Assembly: GCF_007746075.1 (NCBI RefSeq) | Contig: NZ_CP036339.1 | Span: 4,245,786-4,309,785, forward strand | Origin: Lacipirellula limnantheis | GTDB taxonomy: Bacteria; Planctomycetota; Planctomycetia; Pirellulales; Lacipirellulaceae | Reading direction: 5' to 3' | DNA length: 64,000 nt | Notes under the pieces: model-generated | Database searches by the model: none | Seen by the model: only the letters and a program-made list of their open reading frames with translations | Told to the model about the DNA's origin: nothing | Translations under genes and position numbers: made by a program | In this document: one piece after another, positions 45,637 to 54,560 of the stretch | How positions within the stretch are numbered: position 1 is the first letter of the stretch | Layout of the letters: each line of letters starts with the position of its first letter

Positions 45637-46878
45637 TCACTTTCCGCCGACGCAATAGAGCGTGCCGTCTTCATTGCCGATCACCATCCGGCCGTCGGTA
45701 AGGGCAGGGGACGCCGTAAAGCGACCCCCTACTTCGGTATTCCACACTTCCTTGCCGCCTGCCATTTCCAACGCCTGGAGGCGGCCCCGAACCGTGCCGA
45801 ACAGCACGAGATCGCCAGCGACGACAGGCGAGCTTTCGGCGCGACTCCGCAGCGGCGTCGACCAAATGACCTCGCCAGTCGCGGGCTTTAGGGCGACCAT
45901 TCGCTTGTCGTGAGTCCCGAGCACGATCGCATTGGGAGTCGCCGCTGCGGCATGGATTTCCTCTCCCTGGGCGCGGTGCCCGAACTCCCACAAACTCGCC
46001 AGCGGCTTGATCGTCATGCCGTGGAACACGCCGCCGGCGGTGCAGAAAAAGACGCGATCGCCCACAACCGCGGGCATACCGTCGGCGGGACCGCCAATGT
46101 CGATGCTTTCCACATCCTTGCCGCTGTTGACGTCGACGAGGTGAAGCTTGCCGTCGCAACCGGCAATGAGCACCCGTTCCGCGACGACCGTCGGCCAGCA
46201 ACGCAACGGCTGGTCGATTGTGAACGGCTCCCACTTTTTCTTGCCGGTCGCCGCATCGAGCGCGAACAGTTGCCCGGAGTCCGCCGCCAGCAGCACGACG
46301 CCCTCGTAAACATTGGGCGCAGCGTAGAGCGACGTGTCCGTGTTGAACTCCCAAATCGTCTCCCCATTCTCGATCTTCAAGCAACGGACGACGCCGTTGT
46401 AGTCAACGCAGTAGATGCGACCCTCGACGACGGCGGAGCCTGCCACGAAACCAGTCTCTTCGAATTTTCGCGTCCATAGCGGCGAGCCGTCCGCCAGCTT
46501 GACCGCATGAAAGGTTCCGTCGACGTCGCCCACATACACCACGCCCTCTACGATCGAGGCCGTCGCTTCGAAGCCAGACTCGGCGGCCTCGTACGTCCAG
46601 AGGATATCGAGCGGCTGGGGTAGGGGAGCGACCACTGCGCCCGTCGCCGCCGCGTCGCCGCGCACCAGCGGCCAATCCGCGCGCAGCGTCGATGCACTGG
46701 CAAACATCGCCACGAGTGAAACTGAAGCAAGCGTGACGCAACGCCATAGCCGGACCGCTACGCGGTCCGGGTCGATGCGCGGACATAATCTCTTGGCGGG
46801 GCTGCCCGGACCGCGTAGCGGTCCGGCTAGCGGCTGCGACGACAGCGAGGTTTCGATAGCTTCAGAATGCTTGTTCAT
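45637..46878 (-). CDS. PQQ-like beta-propeller protein (BamB-like), exported
   Basis: The protein has 413 residues from ATG 46878, overlapping the alcohol dehydrogenase stop by 17 nt. Residues 1-35 include sequence derived from a palindromic repeat. A signal-like segment follows (VTLASVSLVAMFASASTLRA), then DWPLVRGDAAATG and seven or so propeller blades with GxVxALDxxTGKxxW patterns (LFALDAATGKKKW, MVALKPATGEVIW, LQALEMAGGKEVW). It is likely periplasmic. It may be a binding scaffold rather than an enzyme. The true start is uncertain because of the long region before the signal peptide. Confidence 0.82.
   Translation of the reverse strand: MNKHSEAIETSLSSQPLAGPLRGPGSPAKRLCPRIDPDRVAVRLWRCVTLASVSLVAMFASASTLRADWPLVRGDAAATGAVVAPLPQPLDILWTYEAAESGFEATASIVEGVVYVGDVDGTFHAVKLADGSPLWTRKFEETGFVAGSAVVEGRIYCVDYNGVVRCLKIENGETIWEFNTDTSLYAAPNVYEGVVLLAADSGQLFALDAATGKKKWEPFTIDQPLRCWPTVVAERVLIAGCDGKLHLVDVNSGKDVESIDIGGPADGMPAVVGDRVFFCTAGGVFHGMTIKPLASLWEFGHRAQGEEIHAAAATPNAIVLGTHDKRMVALKPATGEVIWSTPLRSRAESSPVVAGDLVLFGTVRGRLQALEMAGGKEVWNTEVGGRFTASPALTDGRMVIGNEDGTLYCVGGK
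46747..46829. repeat. Perfect 25-bp inverted repeat with nested palindromes inside a coding start
   Basis: Positions 46747-46771 and 46805-46829 are exact reverse complements. Each arm is itself a palindrome (CCGGACCGC-TAC-GCGGTCCGG). The element lies in the 5' end of the PQQ-type gene and is read through in frame if ATG 46878 is used. Confidence 0.95.
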
Positions 46879-48022
46879 ACAACCGCCGAAATCCGTCGAC
46901 CGAGATCTCCACCGGATTGAACGAGCCGGTCCACTGCTTCGCCGCCGCGGCGGCCAAGTCAGGCAGCCGGTCGAAATCGACCCCCTCATTGCGAAGAGAG
47001 GTCGCCAGACCGGCCTGCGCCGCCGCTTGCGCCAGAAACTGGGCCAGCCCCGCTGCCCCCGCCCGTTGATCTGGCGTGTTGCGCTCGAAAGCAGTGGCCA
47101 GCACGAGGTCCTGATAATGTGGTTCGATTTCCTGATCCGCGCCGTTGTGCCGGACGACGTGGGGCAACATCAAGGCCACGGCGTCGCCGTGGGTGATGCC
47201 ATACTCCGCGGTCAGCGGGTTTGCCAGGGCGTGCGCCGCGCCGAGCATCGAGTTCTCGATTGCCAGTCCCGCCAGACAGGCGCCCAATTGCATTTCGCCA
47301 CGGGCCTCAAGATTGTCGGGCTCGGCGATCACGCGCAGAAAGTTCGGCGCTAGATGCCGCCACGCCTCGCGGCTGAACGCCTGCGACAGCGGCGTTCGCA
47401 CGCGCGTCACGGCCGTCTCCACGGCATGAGCCAGCGCGTCGAACCCCGTCAACGCCGTCACGCGCGACGGTTGCGTCGTGGTGAGCCCTGGATCAAGCAG
47501 CGCGACGCGGAATGCCGCCCGCTTGTCGCCGCACGCCATTTTCACATGCGTCTCGGCATCGGAGATGAGCGCGAACGATTGCGTTTCGCTCCCCGTTCCC
47601 GCCGTCGTCGGCACGGCGATCATCGGCAGCATCGGACCGGTCGCTTTGCCGACTCCCCAGTAGTCGTGCATCCGTCCGCCGCAGGAATAAATGAAGTTTA
47701 TCCCCTTGGCACAGTCCATGCTGCTGCCGCCGCCCAGCCCGACGATGCAGTCGGGCCTGAACTCGCGCGCCACGGCGACCCCAACATCGACGTGGGCCGT
47801 CGTGGGATTTTCCGCAAACGCTTGAAACAGCTGCGTGGCAAATCCAGCTGCGTGCAGCGCATCAAGGCCTCGCTGCGTATGACCTGCCGAAACGACGCCG
47901 GGGTCGCTGACGACGAGGGCTCGGCGCGAATCGCCCAATGACTTGGCCAATTCCCCCAATTCGTCGATGCGTCCCGCGCCAAACACGATCCGCGTCGGCA
48001 GGCGGAAATCAAAAGGGGTCAT
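46862..48022 (-). CDS. Iron-containing alcohol dehydrogenase
   Basis: This 386-residue group III alcohol dehydrogenase starts PFDFRLPTRIVFGAG. It has the NAD-binding GLGGGSSMDCAKG, AVPTTAGTGSETQ, and metal-ligand region TGFDALAHAVET with THGDAVALMLPHVVRHN. The family reduces aldehydes to alcohols with NAD(P)H. It lies 26 nt after the aldehyde dehydrogenase gene and two genes after a LuxE-like ligase, so it may do the final step of an acid-to-alcohol route. No ribosome site is visible. Confidence 0.9.
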   Translation of the reverse strand: MTPFDFRLPTRIVFGAGRIDELGELAKSLGDSRRALVVSDPGVVSAGHTQRGLDALHAAGFATQLFQAFAENPTTAHVDVGVAVAREFRPDCIVGLGGGSSMDCAKGINFIYSCGGRMHDYWGVGKATGPMLPMIAVPTTAGTGSETQSFALISDAETHVKMACGDKRAAFRVALLDPGLTTTQPSRVTALTGFDALAHAVETAVTRVRTPLSQAFSREAWRHLAPNFLRVIAEPDNLEARGEMQLGACLAGLAIENSMLGAAHALANPLTAEYGITHGDAVALMLPHVVRHNGADQEIEPHYQDLVLATAFERNTPDQRAGAAGLAQFLAQAAAQAGLATSLRNEGVDFDRLPDLAAAAAKQWTGSFNPVEISVDGFRRLYEQAF

Positions 48023-48048
48023 GTCAAATCACGGGTGGTGGGCGCCGA

Positions 48049-49467
48049 CTAGCGGACTTGCAGCGCGCGATTGCGGTACAAGAACTCCACGAGGTTGCCC
48101 TCGTGGGGTTGCAGCCAATCGACTTGTGGGGTGGGAATGGGGCCGAGGTTCAATCGGTCGATGTGGGTGGCGGCGATCAGCGCGTTGCGGAATTGTTCGT
48201 TTTGGGTGATTGCCGTGCAAACGAGCGTGGGGCCAATCTCCGCCAACATTCGCTCCTGCGGACAATCAACTACGCCGACGGCCGGGAACATGTACTCTTT
48301 GTTGGCGCCGGGACACTCCGTCGACTGGCAGTGCCACACCGTCGGCCTCAGATACGCGCACGTTTCGCGTTCGACCAGTCGCGGACCGTAGTCGGCCGTC
48401 TCGTGAGCGGTGCGCGAGTCGGCCAAATCGCGTTCGATGGCCCCCCAGATCGCTGCGGCAGCTCCAGGAGTGGTGAATGCCGCGAGTCCTGCTTTTGGAT
48501 CGTCCGGCGGCAACGCTTCGATCGGACCGAGTCGCTCGGCAATCGCTGCGGCAATCTCCTTGCCATGCCGCGGCGTATAGATGCTCGACGCGTTGATGCA
48601 GCTACGACCGCCATTGCGGTAAACGCTGTCGACCATCAGATCGATGTATTGCCGCCAGTTGTCGGCTTCGTCGTCACCCAGCAGGATCTTGCTGAACCCG
48701 GGCCCGTGAACCTGCACTCGCTCGTTGCCGGCATACTGCTGGATCGTCTGCGGTCCGCCAAAGATCATCGCCCGACGGTAGTTCGACAGAATCGAACCGC
48801 CGATGTCGCCGCCGGCGCCGGGATAGATAGAGATCGCCTCCACCGGAATTCCGGCTTCCTTCATGGCGGCCGCGACGCGATACGGCGTCCAAGGCTCTTG
48901 CGAACCAGGCTTCAGTGCGAGCCCGATTTGCATCGCGATCACTGGGAGCCATAGCGTATGAACGCCGGGAGAGTTCGACGGCAAGACGGCGCCGAGCACA
49001 TCAGTCTGAGCCTGATAGCTCACCGTGACGCCGCGTCCCTCGTCGCCATAGCCGCGGGCGAGGATGTTCAGGTCGAGGCCGCGCGTCAGGCAATCGAGGA
49101 TCTTGTCGATGTTCTTCAACACGAAGGCATTCTTGACGACGTTGGCTTTGCACATCGCCACCGGCATGCCAGTGGTCGCGGAAGTCTGCTCGGCGAAGTC
49201 CGTCGGCGACTGCTGCGAGTCGCCGACCGTCAGCGTTCCCGACTCAAACAACTCGCCCGCCTTCTTGCAGGCATCGACGAGCTGCGCCGGCGACATCGAC
49301 TGCAGGGCCTGCCTCGCCCGCGGCGACTTCTTCGCATCGCGGGCCACGATGCCGGAGCCAACCGTGTGCACCCGCGCCACGGGCTCGCCGGTAACGAAGT
49401 GATTGATTTCGTCAACTTCGAGAGACTCGTACGGTTCGCCCCAACGAATGGCAGGCAGAGTGATCAT
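48049..49467 (-). CDS. Aldehyde dehydrogenase / acyl reductase family protein
   Basis: The protein has 472 residues from ATG 49467; the frame is open to 49560. It has an aldehyde-dehydrogenase fold: LGAVLPSNSPGVHTLWLPVI, LALKPGSQEPWTPYRVAAAM and catalytic Cys near 290 in NGGRSCINASS. The usual general-base Glu motif (ELGGK) is not evident, which is also seen in acyl-CoA reductases of the LuxC and AdhE type, so it may reduce an activated acid to an aldehyde. It is encoded 28 nt after the ligase-like gene. Confidence 0.82.
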   Translation of the reverse strand: MITLPAIRWGEPYESLEVDEINHFVTGEPVARVHTVGSGIVARDAKKSPRARQALQSMSPAQLVDACKKAGELFESGTLTVGDSQQSPTDFAEQTSATTGMPVAMCKANVVKNAFVLKNIDKILDCLTRGLDLNILARGYGDEGRGVTVSYQAQTDVLGAVLPSNSPGVHTLWLPVIAMQIGLALKPGSQEPWTPYRVAAAMKEAGIPVEAISIYPGAGGDIGGSILSNYRRAMIFGGPQTIQQYAGNERVQVHGPGFSKILLGDDEADNWRQYIDLMVDSVYRNGGRSCINASSIYTPRHGKEIAAAIAERLGPIEALPPDDPKAGLAAFTTPGAAAAIWGAIERDLADSRTAHETADYGPRLVERETCAYLRPTVWHCQSTECPGANKEYMFPAVGVVDCPQERMLAEIGPTLVCTAITQNEQFRNALIAATHIDRLNLGPIPTPQVDWLQPHEGNLVEFLYRNRALQVR

Positions 49468-49495
49468 CGCGATGCTTCCGCTCAGGATTCCGGAC

Positions 49496-50614
49496 TCAAT
49501 AGACGCCGACGGTCGTTGCGTCGGCCAGTTCATGGAATGGCCGGACGCCGCTGACGCCATCCCACGGATACTTCGCGAAGGGCTTCTCGCGCTCCCCTTC
49601 GTCTCGTTCGAGGAAGCCGGGAACGAAGAATTCCTTCGTGAGCGTCGTCAGCTTGACGCGACCGGTCGCGCCGTACTCGACGACCTTGTCGTAATCATCA
49701 AACTCCACCACTTCCACGACGGCTCGCGGCTGGGGGGCGTAATAGCTAATTTTGTAGCCATCTTCCTTCGTGACTGGCTTCGAGCAGGCGAGCCCCATGA
49801 GCGTGTTGCCGTAGGTCGGCGTCATGTAGATGCCGCTCTTTTCCGGCGGACCGCCGAAGAGCTCCTCGACGCAAAACCGCGTCCACTGCGGGGTGAACTC
49901 GGTACCGCCTGAGAAGATGCCGGTGATTCCTTGCTCGGCGAGGCTCGTTCCCTTCTCTTCGAGCGCCAGGCAAAGCGCCTCGATCAACTTCGGCGTACCA
50001 AACATGCACTTCACGTCGTGACCGGCGCCCAGGATGGTAATCGCCTGATCGATGCAATGCTTCTTATACGCTTCGAGGTGCTCCATCCACCCCTTCTTGA
50101 TCAGCTTGATCACCCAGCGCGGGTCGAGATCGATGCAGAAGCAGATCCCGCCGCGATGCTGGGCGAGATGCTCCACCGCCAGGCGCAGCCGCCGCGGGCC
50201 GCTCGGGCCGAGCATCAACCAGTTCGAACCCTTGGGAAAATACTTGTCGGGCAGCGTGTCGCTGAAGTTCGAGTAGTCGGTGCGAAAGTCGTCGATCGCG
50301 ATCCGGCTCTTGGGGATGCCGGTGGTGCCGCCTGTTTCAAAGACGTAAACCGGCTTGTCGGCCAAGCCCTTTGGCACCCAGCGCCGCACGGGGCCGCCGC
50401 GGAGCCACTCGTCTTCGAACGCCGGGAACTTCTTCAAGTCGTCGTACGACTTGATCTCGGTGAGCGGATCGAACTTCAGCTCGCGCTTCTTCTCGAGCCA
50501 GAACGGGCAGCCTGTCGAGTCGTGAAAATGCCACGCCACGGTCTCGACTGTGTGGGCGTCGAGCGCCGCGCGGGCGGCGCTGGCCGCGGCCGAGAGATCT
50601 CCATCGGATGCCAT
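49496..50614 (-). CDS. LuxE/phenylacetate-CoA ligase-like acyl-activating enzyme
   Basis: This 372-residue protein shows the adenylating-enzyme loop YVFETGGTTGIPKSR near residue 93, and downstream FGTPKLIEAL, IFSGGTEFTPQW and MTPTYGNTLMG. The motif arrangement matches LuxE-type acyl-protein synthetases and PaaK-like ligases rather than full-length acyl-CoA synthetases. It should activate a carboxylic acid as acyl-AMP. It is first of the three-gene ligase-ALDH-ADH set. GGAG lies about 12 nt before the start. Confidence 0.8.
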   Translation of the reverse strand: MASDGDLSAAASAARAALDAHTVETVAWHFHDSTGCPFWLEKKRELKFDPLTEIKSYDDLKKFPAFEDEWLRGGPVRRWVPKGLADKPVYVFETGGTTGIPKSRIAIDDFRTDYSNFSDTLPDKYFPKGSNWLMLGPSGPRRLRLAVEHLAQHRGGICFCIDLDPRWVIKLIKKGWMEHLEAYKKHCIDQAITILGAGHDVKCMFGTPKLIEALCLALEEKGTSLAEQGITGIFSGGTEFTPQWTRFCVEELFGGPPEKSGIYMTPTYGNTLMGLACSKPVTKEDGYKISYYAPQPRAVVEVVEFDDYDKVVEYGATGRVKLTTLTKEFFVPGFLERDEGEREKPFAKYPWDGVSGVRPFHELADATTVGVY

Positions 50615-50903
50615 GCTGGTCGGACTCCAATATCGTTCGACAGGTCAACTTGTCGCCACGGTCCGACAAGGCTCGCGCGGCAACAGCGGCGAACGCCAAC
50701 GTTTCGCGAGCTTCGACGGCGCAGATTCGATGGCGAGCGGCGAAGCAGCGCCCCCCGAAGCGTCGAAGGTGGTGCGCAGATTCGCACGTTTCGACTGCCG
50801 CGAGCAGCATTGACCATACCGCAACGAAGATGGCTCGACAACCGCCGGCCCCGCTGGCGACGTACGGTCGCCCGAACGGCATCGACGCAGATCAGACCTG
50901 GCT

Positions 50904-51365
50904 CTAGCTCTGAGCCTGCTGCGGATTGTTGCCCAATTGGGCGAGCACCTGAATCACGCCGTTAAGATGCGCCAAACGCGGTCCGTAGCGATCGACGAAT
51001 TCATTCAGCATGAATTCGCCGTAGGCCATGTCATCGGCCGATTCGTTGATATCCTCGGTCATCCGCTCAAGATACTCGACCTGCACGCGGCTGAGCGACT
51101 CGGCGGCTTCCCGGCAGGAATTGGCCAGTCGAGGGTTCGCCGTCTTCCACTGGTGGAGTTCCTGCAACCGTTGCTTGTGCGACGTGGCGAGAATGCCGCA
51201 TAACTCTTCGAGAATCTCGTTCGTGCGATCTTGAGCCGCCAGCACCTCCCGCAACAACTCGGTCTGTTCCGTCGCCGTGTGCGCCCCCACGCGCGAATGG
51301 TTGGCGGCGGCAGTAACGTCGACCTGCGTGTACATCGCGGGCGCGGCGGGGTGACTATGCGACAT
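50904..51365 (-). CDS. Small helical hypothetical protein
   Basis: This 153-residue protein starts at ATG 51365 with AAAGGA upstream; an internal Met at 51335 is possible. It is helical, with EQTELLREVLAAQDRTNEIL suggesting a short coiled coil. It has no signal peptide, membrane segment or known motif. It lies 289 nt upstream of the ligase gene on the same strand and may or may not belong to that operon. Confidence 0.65.
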   Translation of the reverse strand: MSHSHPAAPAMYTQVDVTAAANHSRVGAHTATEQTELLREVLAAQDRTNEILEELCGILATSHKQRLQELHQWKTANPRLANSCREAAESLSRVQVEYLERMTEDINESADDMAYGEFMLNEFVDRYGPRLAHLNGVIQVLAQLGNNPQQAQS

Positions 51366-51694
51366 CGTCGAGTTGTTTCCTTTCCGGACGCCGACGCAAG
51401 CCCATCGGCGACGAGTGAATCATCCTGACAAGACGGGAGTTTTAACGAAAGCGACCGCCGCCCTCCGCTGCGGCCGCATGACCCTGTTTGGCAATCCCTC
51501 CAGTGTAATGCGACTTCAATTTTTTTCCAGCTACCGGCACCCCTTACCAGACAAAATGAAGGGTCTAAAGTCAGCCCGCCGCGACTCCCGATGGGTTAGG
51601 TACCACGATTGACCTCCTGGCCCGCGAGGGCCACGGCTGTGCATGGATGCCGGCCGATCGACGCCCGCCCCCGCCCGCCTCGGACCCGCCCGGC

Positions 51695-52303
51695 ATGGAT
51701 GCCGCTCCCGCCAAAGCCACGGCTGCCTTTGGATTTTTGACGGTGCTGGAAAGCGCCGAGCATGGACTCTTTGGCGGTTATCTCGTGCTATCGCCGCAGG
51801 GCCGCCCCCTGGAGTTTCGCTGCAGCACGCCGGTGGCCGCGAGTCGTGCGCAAGAGATACTGTATGGGCCGACCTTGCGGCCATATCTCGTTGCGGAGGT
51901 CATTGGCAAGGCGTTGATAGCAGGCGCCGAGCTCGACGCGGCGGTCATTCTCACTGATCAACACGATATGTTGCCTCTCGCGCTGCTGCGCCATGAAGAG
52001 GTGCTGCTAGTACAGGAACCCGACGCCGCAGCAGCGACGTTCCCCGTAGCCGCAACGAGCGCCGACGCGGCGAGCGACGTTGAACTCGCCGAACCGCGCA
52101 CGTCGCTGATCATCAACGGCTGCGAAATCATCGCGTCGACGGTCTCCACGAGGACGCCGGCCGAAATCGCGACGCTCCTGGAACCGCTGGCCGCAAACGT
52201 GTACCTCGCGGAACCATTTCAGCGAATCCGCGCCGCGCTGACCGAAGCGCAGCTGGCCTCGCATGACGACGCGGAGTCCGCACATGACCGCGCCGCCGCT
52301 TAA
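51695..52303 (+). CDS. Hypothetical protein preceding the SNF2 helicase
   Basis: The protein has 202 residues from ATG 51695; ATG 51647 in frame adds a Pro-rich 16 residues. Segments such as AFGFLTVLESAEHGLFGGYL, VLSPQGRPLEFRCSTPVAAS and AVILTDQHDMLPLALLRH form a compact alpha/beta domain I do not recognise. It overlaps the helicase start by 20 nt, so the two are translationally coupled and probably act together, perhaps as a helicase partner. Confidence 0.7.
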   Translation: MDAAPAKATAAFGFLTVLESAEHGLFGGYLVLSPQGRPLEFRCSTPVAASRAQEILYGPTLRPYLVAEVIGKALIAGAELDAAVILTDQHDMLPLALLRHEEVLLVQEPDAAAATFPVAATSADAASDVELAEPRTSLIINGCEIIASTVSTRTPAEIATLLEPLAANVYLAEPFQRIRAALTEAQLASHDDAESAHDRAAA

Positions 52304-54038
52304 CGGGCTGGGACGGCGCCCGCCGATCGAGGTGATCCGGTTCCCGCTGGAGCCGATCGCGCCGCCGGCGCTCGGCAGCGTCGTCTGCGAAACCAACGAC
52401 GCCGCTGCGTTCGCATTGCCGCTGGAGGCACTGAAGGTCCGCACCTTCGGCCGCGTGTTGCCGGAGGGAGCCGACTCCCGCGGGCGCGGCACCCTGTTCG
52501 GCGGCGCTCGTCGGCAAGCGTCGCCCGCGCCAGGGCTCGTCGCCGGCCAGCCGCGTCATGCGCCGTCGCCTCCGCGCTCGGCGACCAGGATCCGCGCGCC
52601 GCGCGACGTGGTCCGGCTCGAAGACCGCCTCGCCTATTTGCTGCAGCCGCCGCTGGAGAACTTGCTCGCGGCCGAAGCGCTCGACTTTCCTTTCAGGCCG
52701 TTTCCGTATCAGCTCGACGGCATCGCCTACCTCTACCCGCGGCACGAGGCGGTGCTGGCCGACGAGATGGGGCTCGGCAAGACGATGCAGACCGTCGTGT
52801 CGCTGCGGTTGCTCGCGCATCAGGGGCTGGTGCGGCGAGCGCTGTTGGTCTGCCCGAAGCCGCTGGTGACCAACTGGCGACGCGAGTTCAGCCAGTGGGC
52901 GCCGGAGCTTCCCGTTACGATCGTGGAAGGGAGCCAGTCGCAGCGTCAGTGGCTGTGGAACAACGCCGCGGAGGGGGTGCTGATCGCCAATTACGAGTTG
53001 ATTGTCCGCGATCGGCAGCTGGCGGTGAACGTCCCGACGCCGTTCGATTTGATGGTCGTTGACGAAGCCCAGCGGATCAAGAATCGCGCGGGCGCCACGC
53101 ACGAGTCGATCTGCGCCATCCCGCGCGAGCGGAGCTGGGCCCTCACCGGGACGCCGATCGAGAACAGCGCCGACGACCTCGTCGGCATCTTCGAGTTCGT
53201 TTCGCCGGGCCGGTTGCGTCCGCAGATGAAGACCTCCGCCATTCGCTCGGCCGTGGCCGATCACGTTCTCCGTCGCACCAAGGACCAGGTGCTGACGCAG
53301 TTGCCGCCGAAACTGGTTCGCGACGCCGACGTCCAACTCACGCCGGAGCAATGGGCGACGTACCAACGGGCCGAAGAGGAGGGGGTCATCCGCCTGAACG
53401 ACATCGGGGCCGAGTTGACGATCCAACATGTCTTCGAACTCGTGCTGCGATTGAAGCAAATCTGCAACTTCGACCCCGCGACCGGCGCGAGCGCCAAGCT
53501 CGACCGGCTCGAAGCCGATCTCGAAGAGTGCGCCGCCAGCGGACGCAAGGCGATCATTTTCAGCCAGTGGGTCGACGCCATCGACAAGCTCCGCGGCCGC
53601 CTCGCCCGCTTCGGACCATTGGAGTATCACGGCCGCATCCCCTCGCACCGGCGCGACGCCGTTATCGAGGAGTTCCGCCACGATCCGACGAAGAACATCC
53701 TGCTGATGAGCTACGGCGCGGGGAGCGTTGGGCTCAATCTGCAGTTTGCCAGCTACGTCTTCCTGTTTGACCGTTGGTGGAATCCGGCCGTCGAGGACCA
53801 GGCGATTAACCGGGCCCACCGCATCGGCGCGACCGGCCCGGTGACGGTGACGCGGTTCCTGGCCACGGGCACGATCGAAGAACGGATCGATCGCATCCTT
53901 GCCGAGAAACGCGAGTTGTTCGACGCCGTGTTCGACGACGAGCCGACGACGCGGAAGCTGGGTCTGTCGCGCGACGAGATTTTTGGTCTGTTCAACTTGC
54001 GGTTTCCGGAGGCGAAGCCGGAAGCGGCGGCGGCTTGA
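52284..54038 (+). CDS. SNF2-family helicase/ATPase
   Basis: The protein has 584 residues from ATG 52284 (GGAG upstream); ATG 52263 is an alternative. SWI2/SNF2 motifs in order are: I DEMGLGKT (about 160-167), Ia LVCPKPLVTNW, II DEAQ (about 260) in place of DEAH, III ALTGTPIENS, IV IIFSQWV, V YGAGSVGLNLQFA and VI QAINRAHRIGATGPV. Residues 1-130 lack a known domain. It probably moves along DNA or remodels protein-DNA complexes. It is coupled to the preceding hypothetical gene. Confidence 0.92.
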   Translation: MTAPPLNGLGRRPPIEVIRFPLEPIAPPALGSVVCETNDAAAFALPLEALKVRTFGRVLPEGADSRGRGTLFGGARRQASPAPGLVAGQPRHAPSPPRSATRIRAPRDVVRLEDRLAYLLQPPLENLLAAEALDFPFRPFPYQLDGIAYLYPRHEAVLADEMGLGKTMQTVVSLRLLAHQGLVRRALLVCPKPLVTNWRREFSQWAPELPVTIVEGSQSQRQWLWNNAAEGVLIANYELIVRDRQLAVNVPTPFDLMVVDEAQRIKNRAGATHESICAIPRERSWALTGTPIENSADDLVGIFEFVSPGRLRPQMKTSAIRSAVADHVLRRTKDQVLTQLPPKLVRDADVQLTPEQWATYQRAEEEGVIRLNDIGAELTIQHVFELVLRLKQICNFDPATGASAKLDRLEADLEECAASGRKAIIFSQWVDAIDKLRGRLARFGPLEYHGRIPSHRRDAVIEEFRHDPTKNILLMSYGAGSVGLNLQFASYVFLFDRWWNPAVEDQAINRAHRIGATGPVTVTRFLATGTIEERIDRILAEKRELFDAVFDDEPTTRKLGLSRDEIFGLFNLRFPEAKPEAAAA

Positions 54039-54071
54039 GGCTGCTGTCGTTCTCGGGGGTTCATTTGAACC

Positions 54072-54116
54072 GCCAAGGATGCCATGGACGCCATGGACGC
54101 CAAGGACGCCAAGGAA
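54072..54116 (+). repeat. 9-bp tandem repeat GCC(A/T)(A/T)GGA(C/T/A)
   Basis: Five adjacent 9-bp units (GCCAAGGAT, GCCATGGAC twice, GCCAAGGAC, GCCAAGGAA) lie 34 nt after the SNF2 stop codon. Confidence 0.9.
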
Positions 54117-54240
54117 ATGCGGGGAGGAGTTGGAACAGCGGATGAACGCTGATGGACACGGATGATCAGGCGTTTTGACGTTCCTTGTTGACGTTCGTTG
54201 GTCCTCATCCTTCCGTCCGCTTTCCACGGCACTTGCTTTT

Positions 54241-54560
54241 TGTCGCTGAACTTCTGTCGCGGGACGCGCTTTTGGCGACAGAAGTCACAAGTCGCTTCGC
54301 TGGTTGCATTTGCGACGAGCACATCCGGCGACACAATTGGCGAGAGAAATCGCAGCCGCGCCGGTGTTGAGCGCCGGCTCCCGATACGCACGAGCTTTGG
54401 CTCCGGCTGGCAAGTTTAGCCGCCGGGCCGGCGGTCCGCTTTCTGTCGCAGTTACTGAATTTTGTCGCCGCGTCTGAATTCTGTCGCGGCGCTCATTTTT
54501 AGCGACAGAAAGCCGAAGTTGCTGTCGCGACTGAGGTTACGCTCGAGATCACGGGCGACA
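54241..54560. repeat. Cluster of ten TGTCGC/GCGACA motifs with two TTCTGTCGC-N14-GCGACAGAA hairpins
   Basis: TGTCGC or its complement occurs at 54241, 54255, 54275, 54328, 54444, 54463, 54482, 54502, 54523 and 54555. Two pairs form dyads with identical 14-nt spacing: 54252-54283 and 54479-54510. Spacing of the others is irregular, which excludes a CRISPR array. Confidence 0.85.

Noticed and set aside
52128-54227. Reverse 699-codon frame opposite the SNF2 gene
   Set aside because: Although longer than the helicase frame, it has Arg/Leu-biased composition and no motif, whereas the forward frame has all SNF2 motifs.
54241-54560. CRISPR array
   Set aside because: The repeated unit is only 6-9 bp, appears in both orientations and has irregular spacing.
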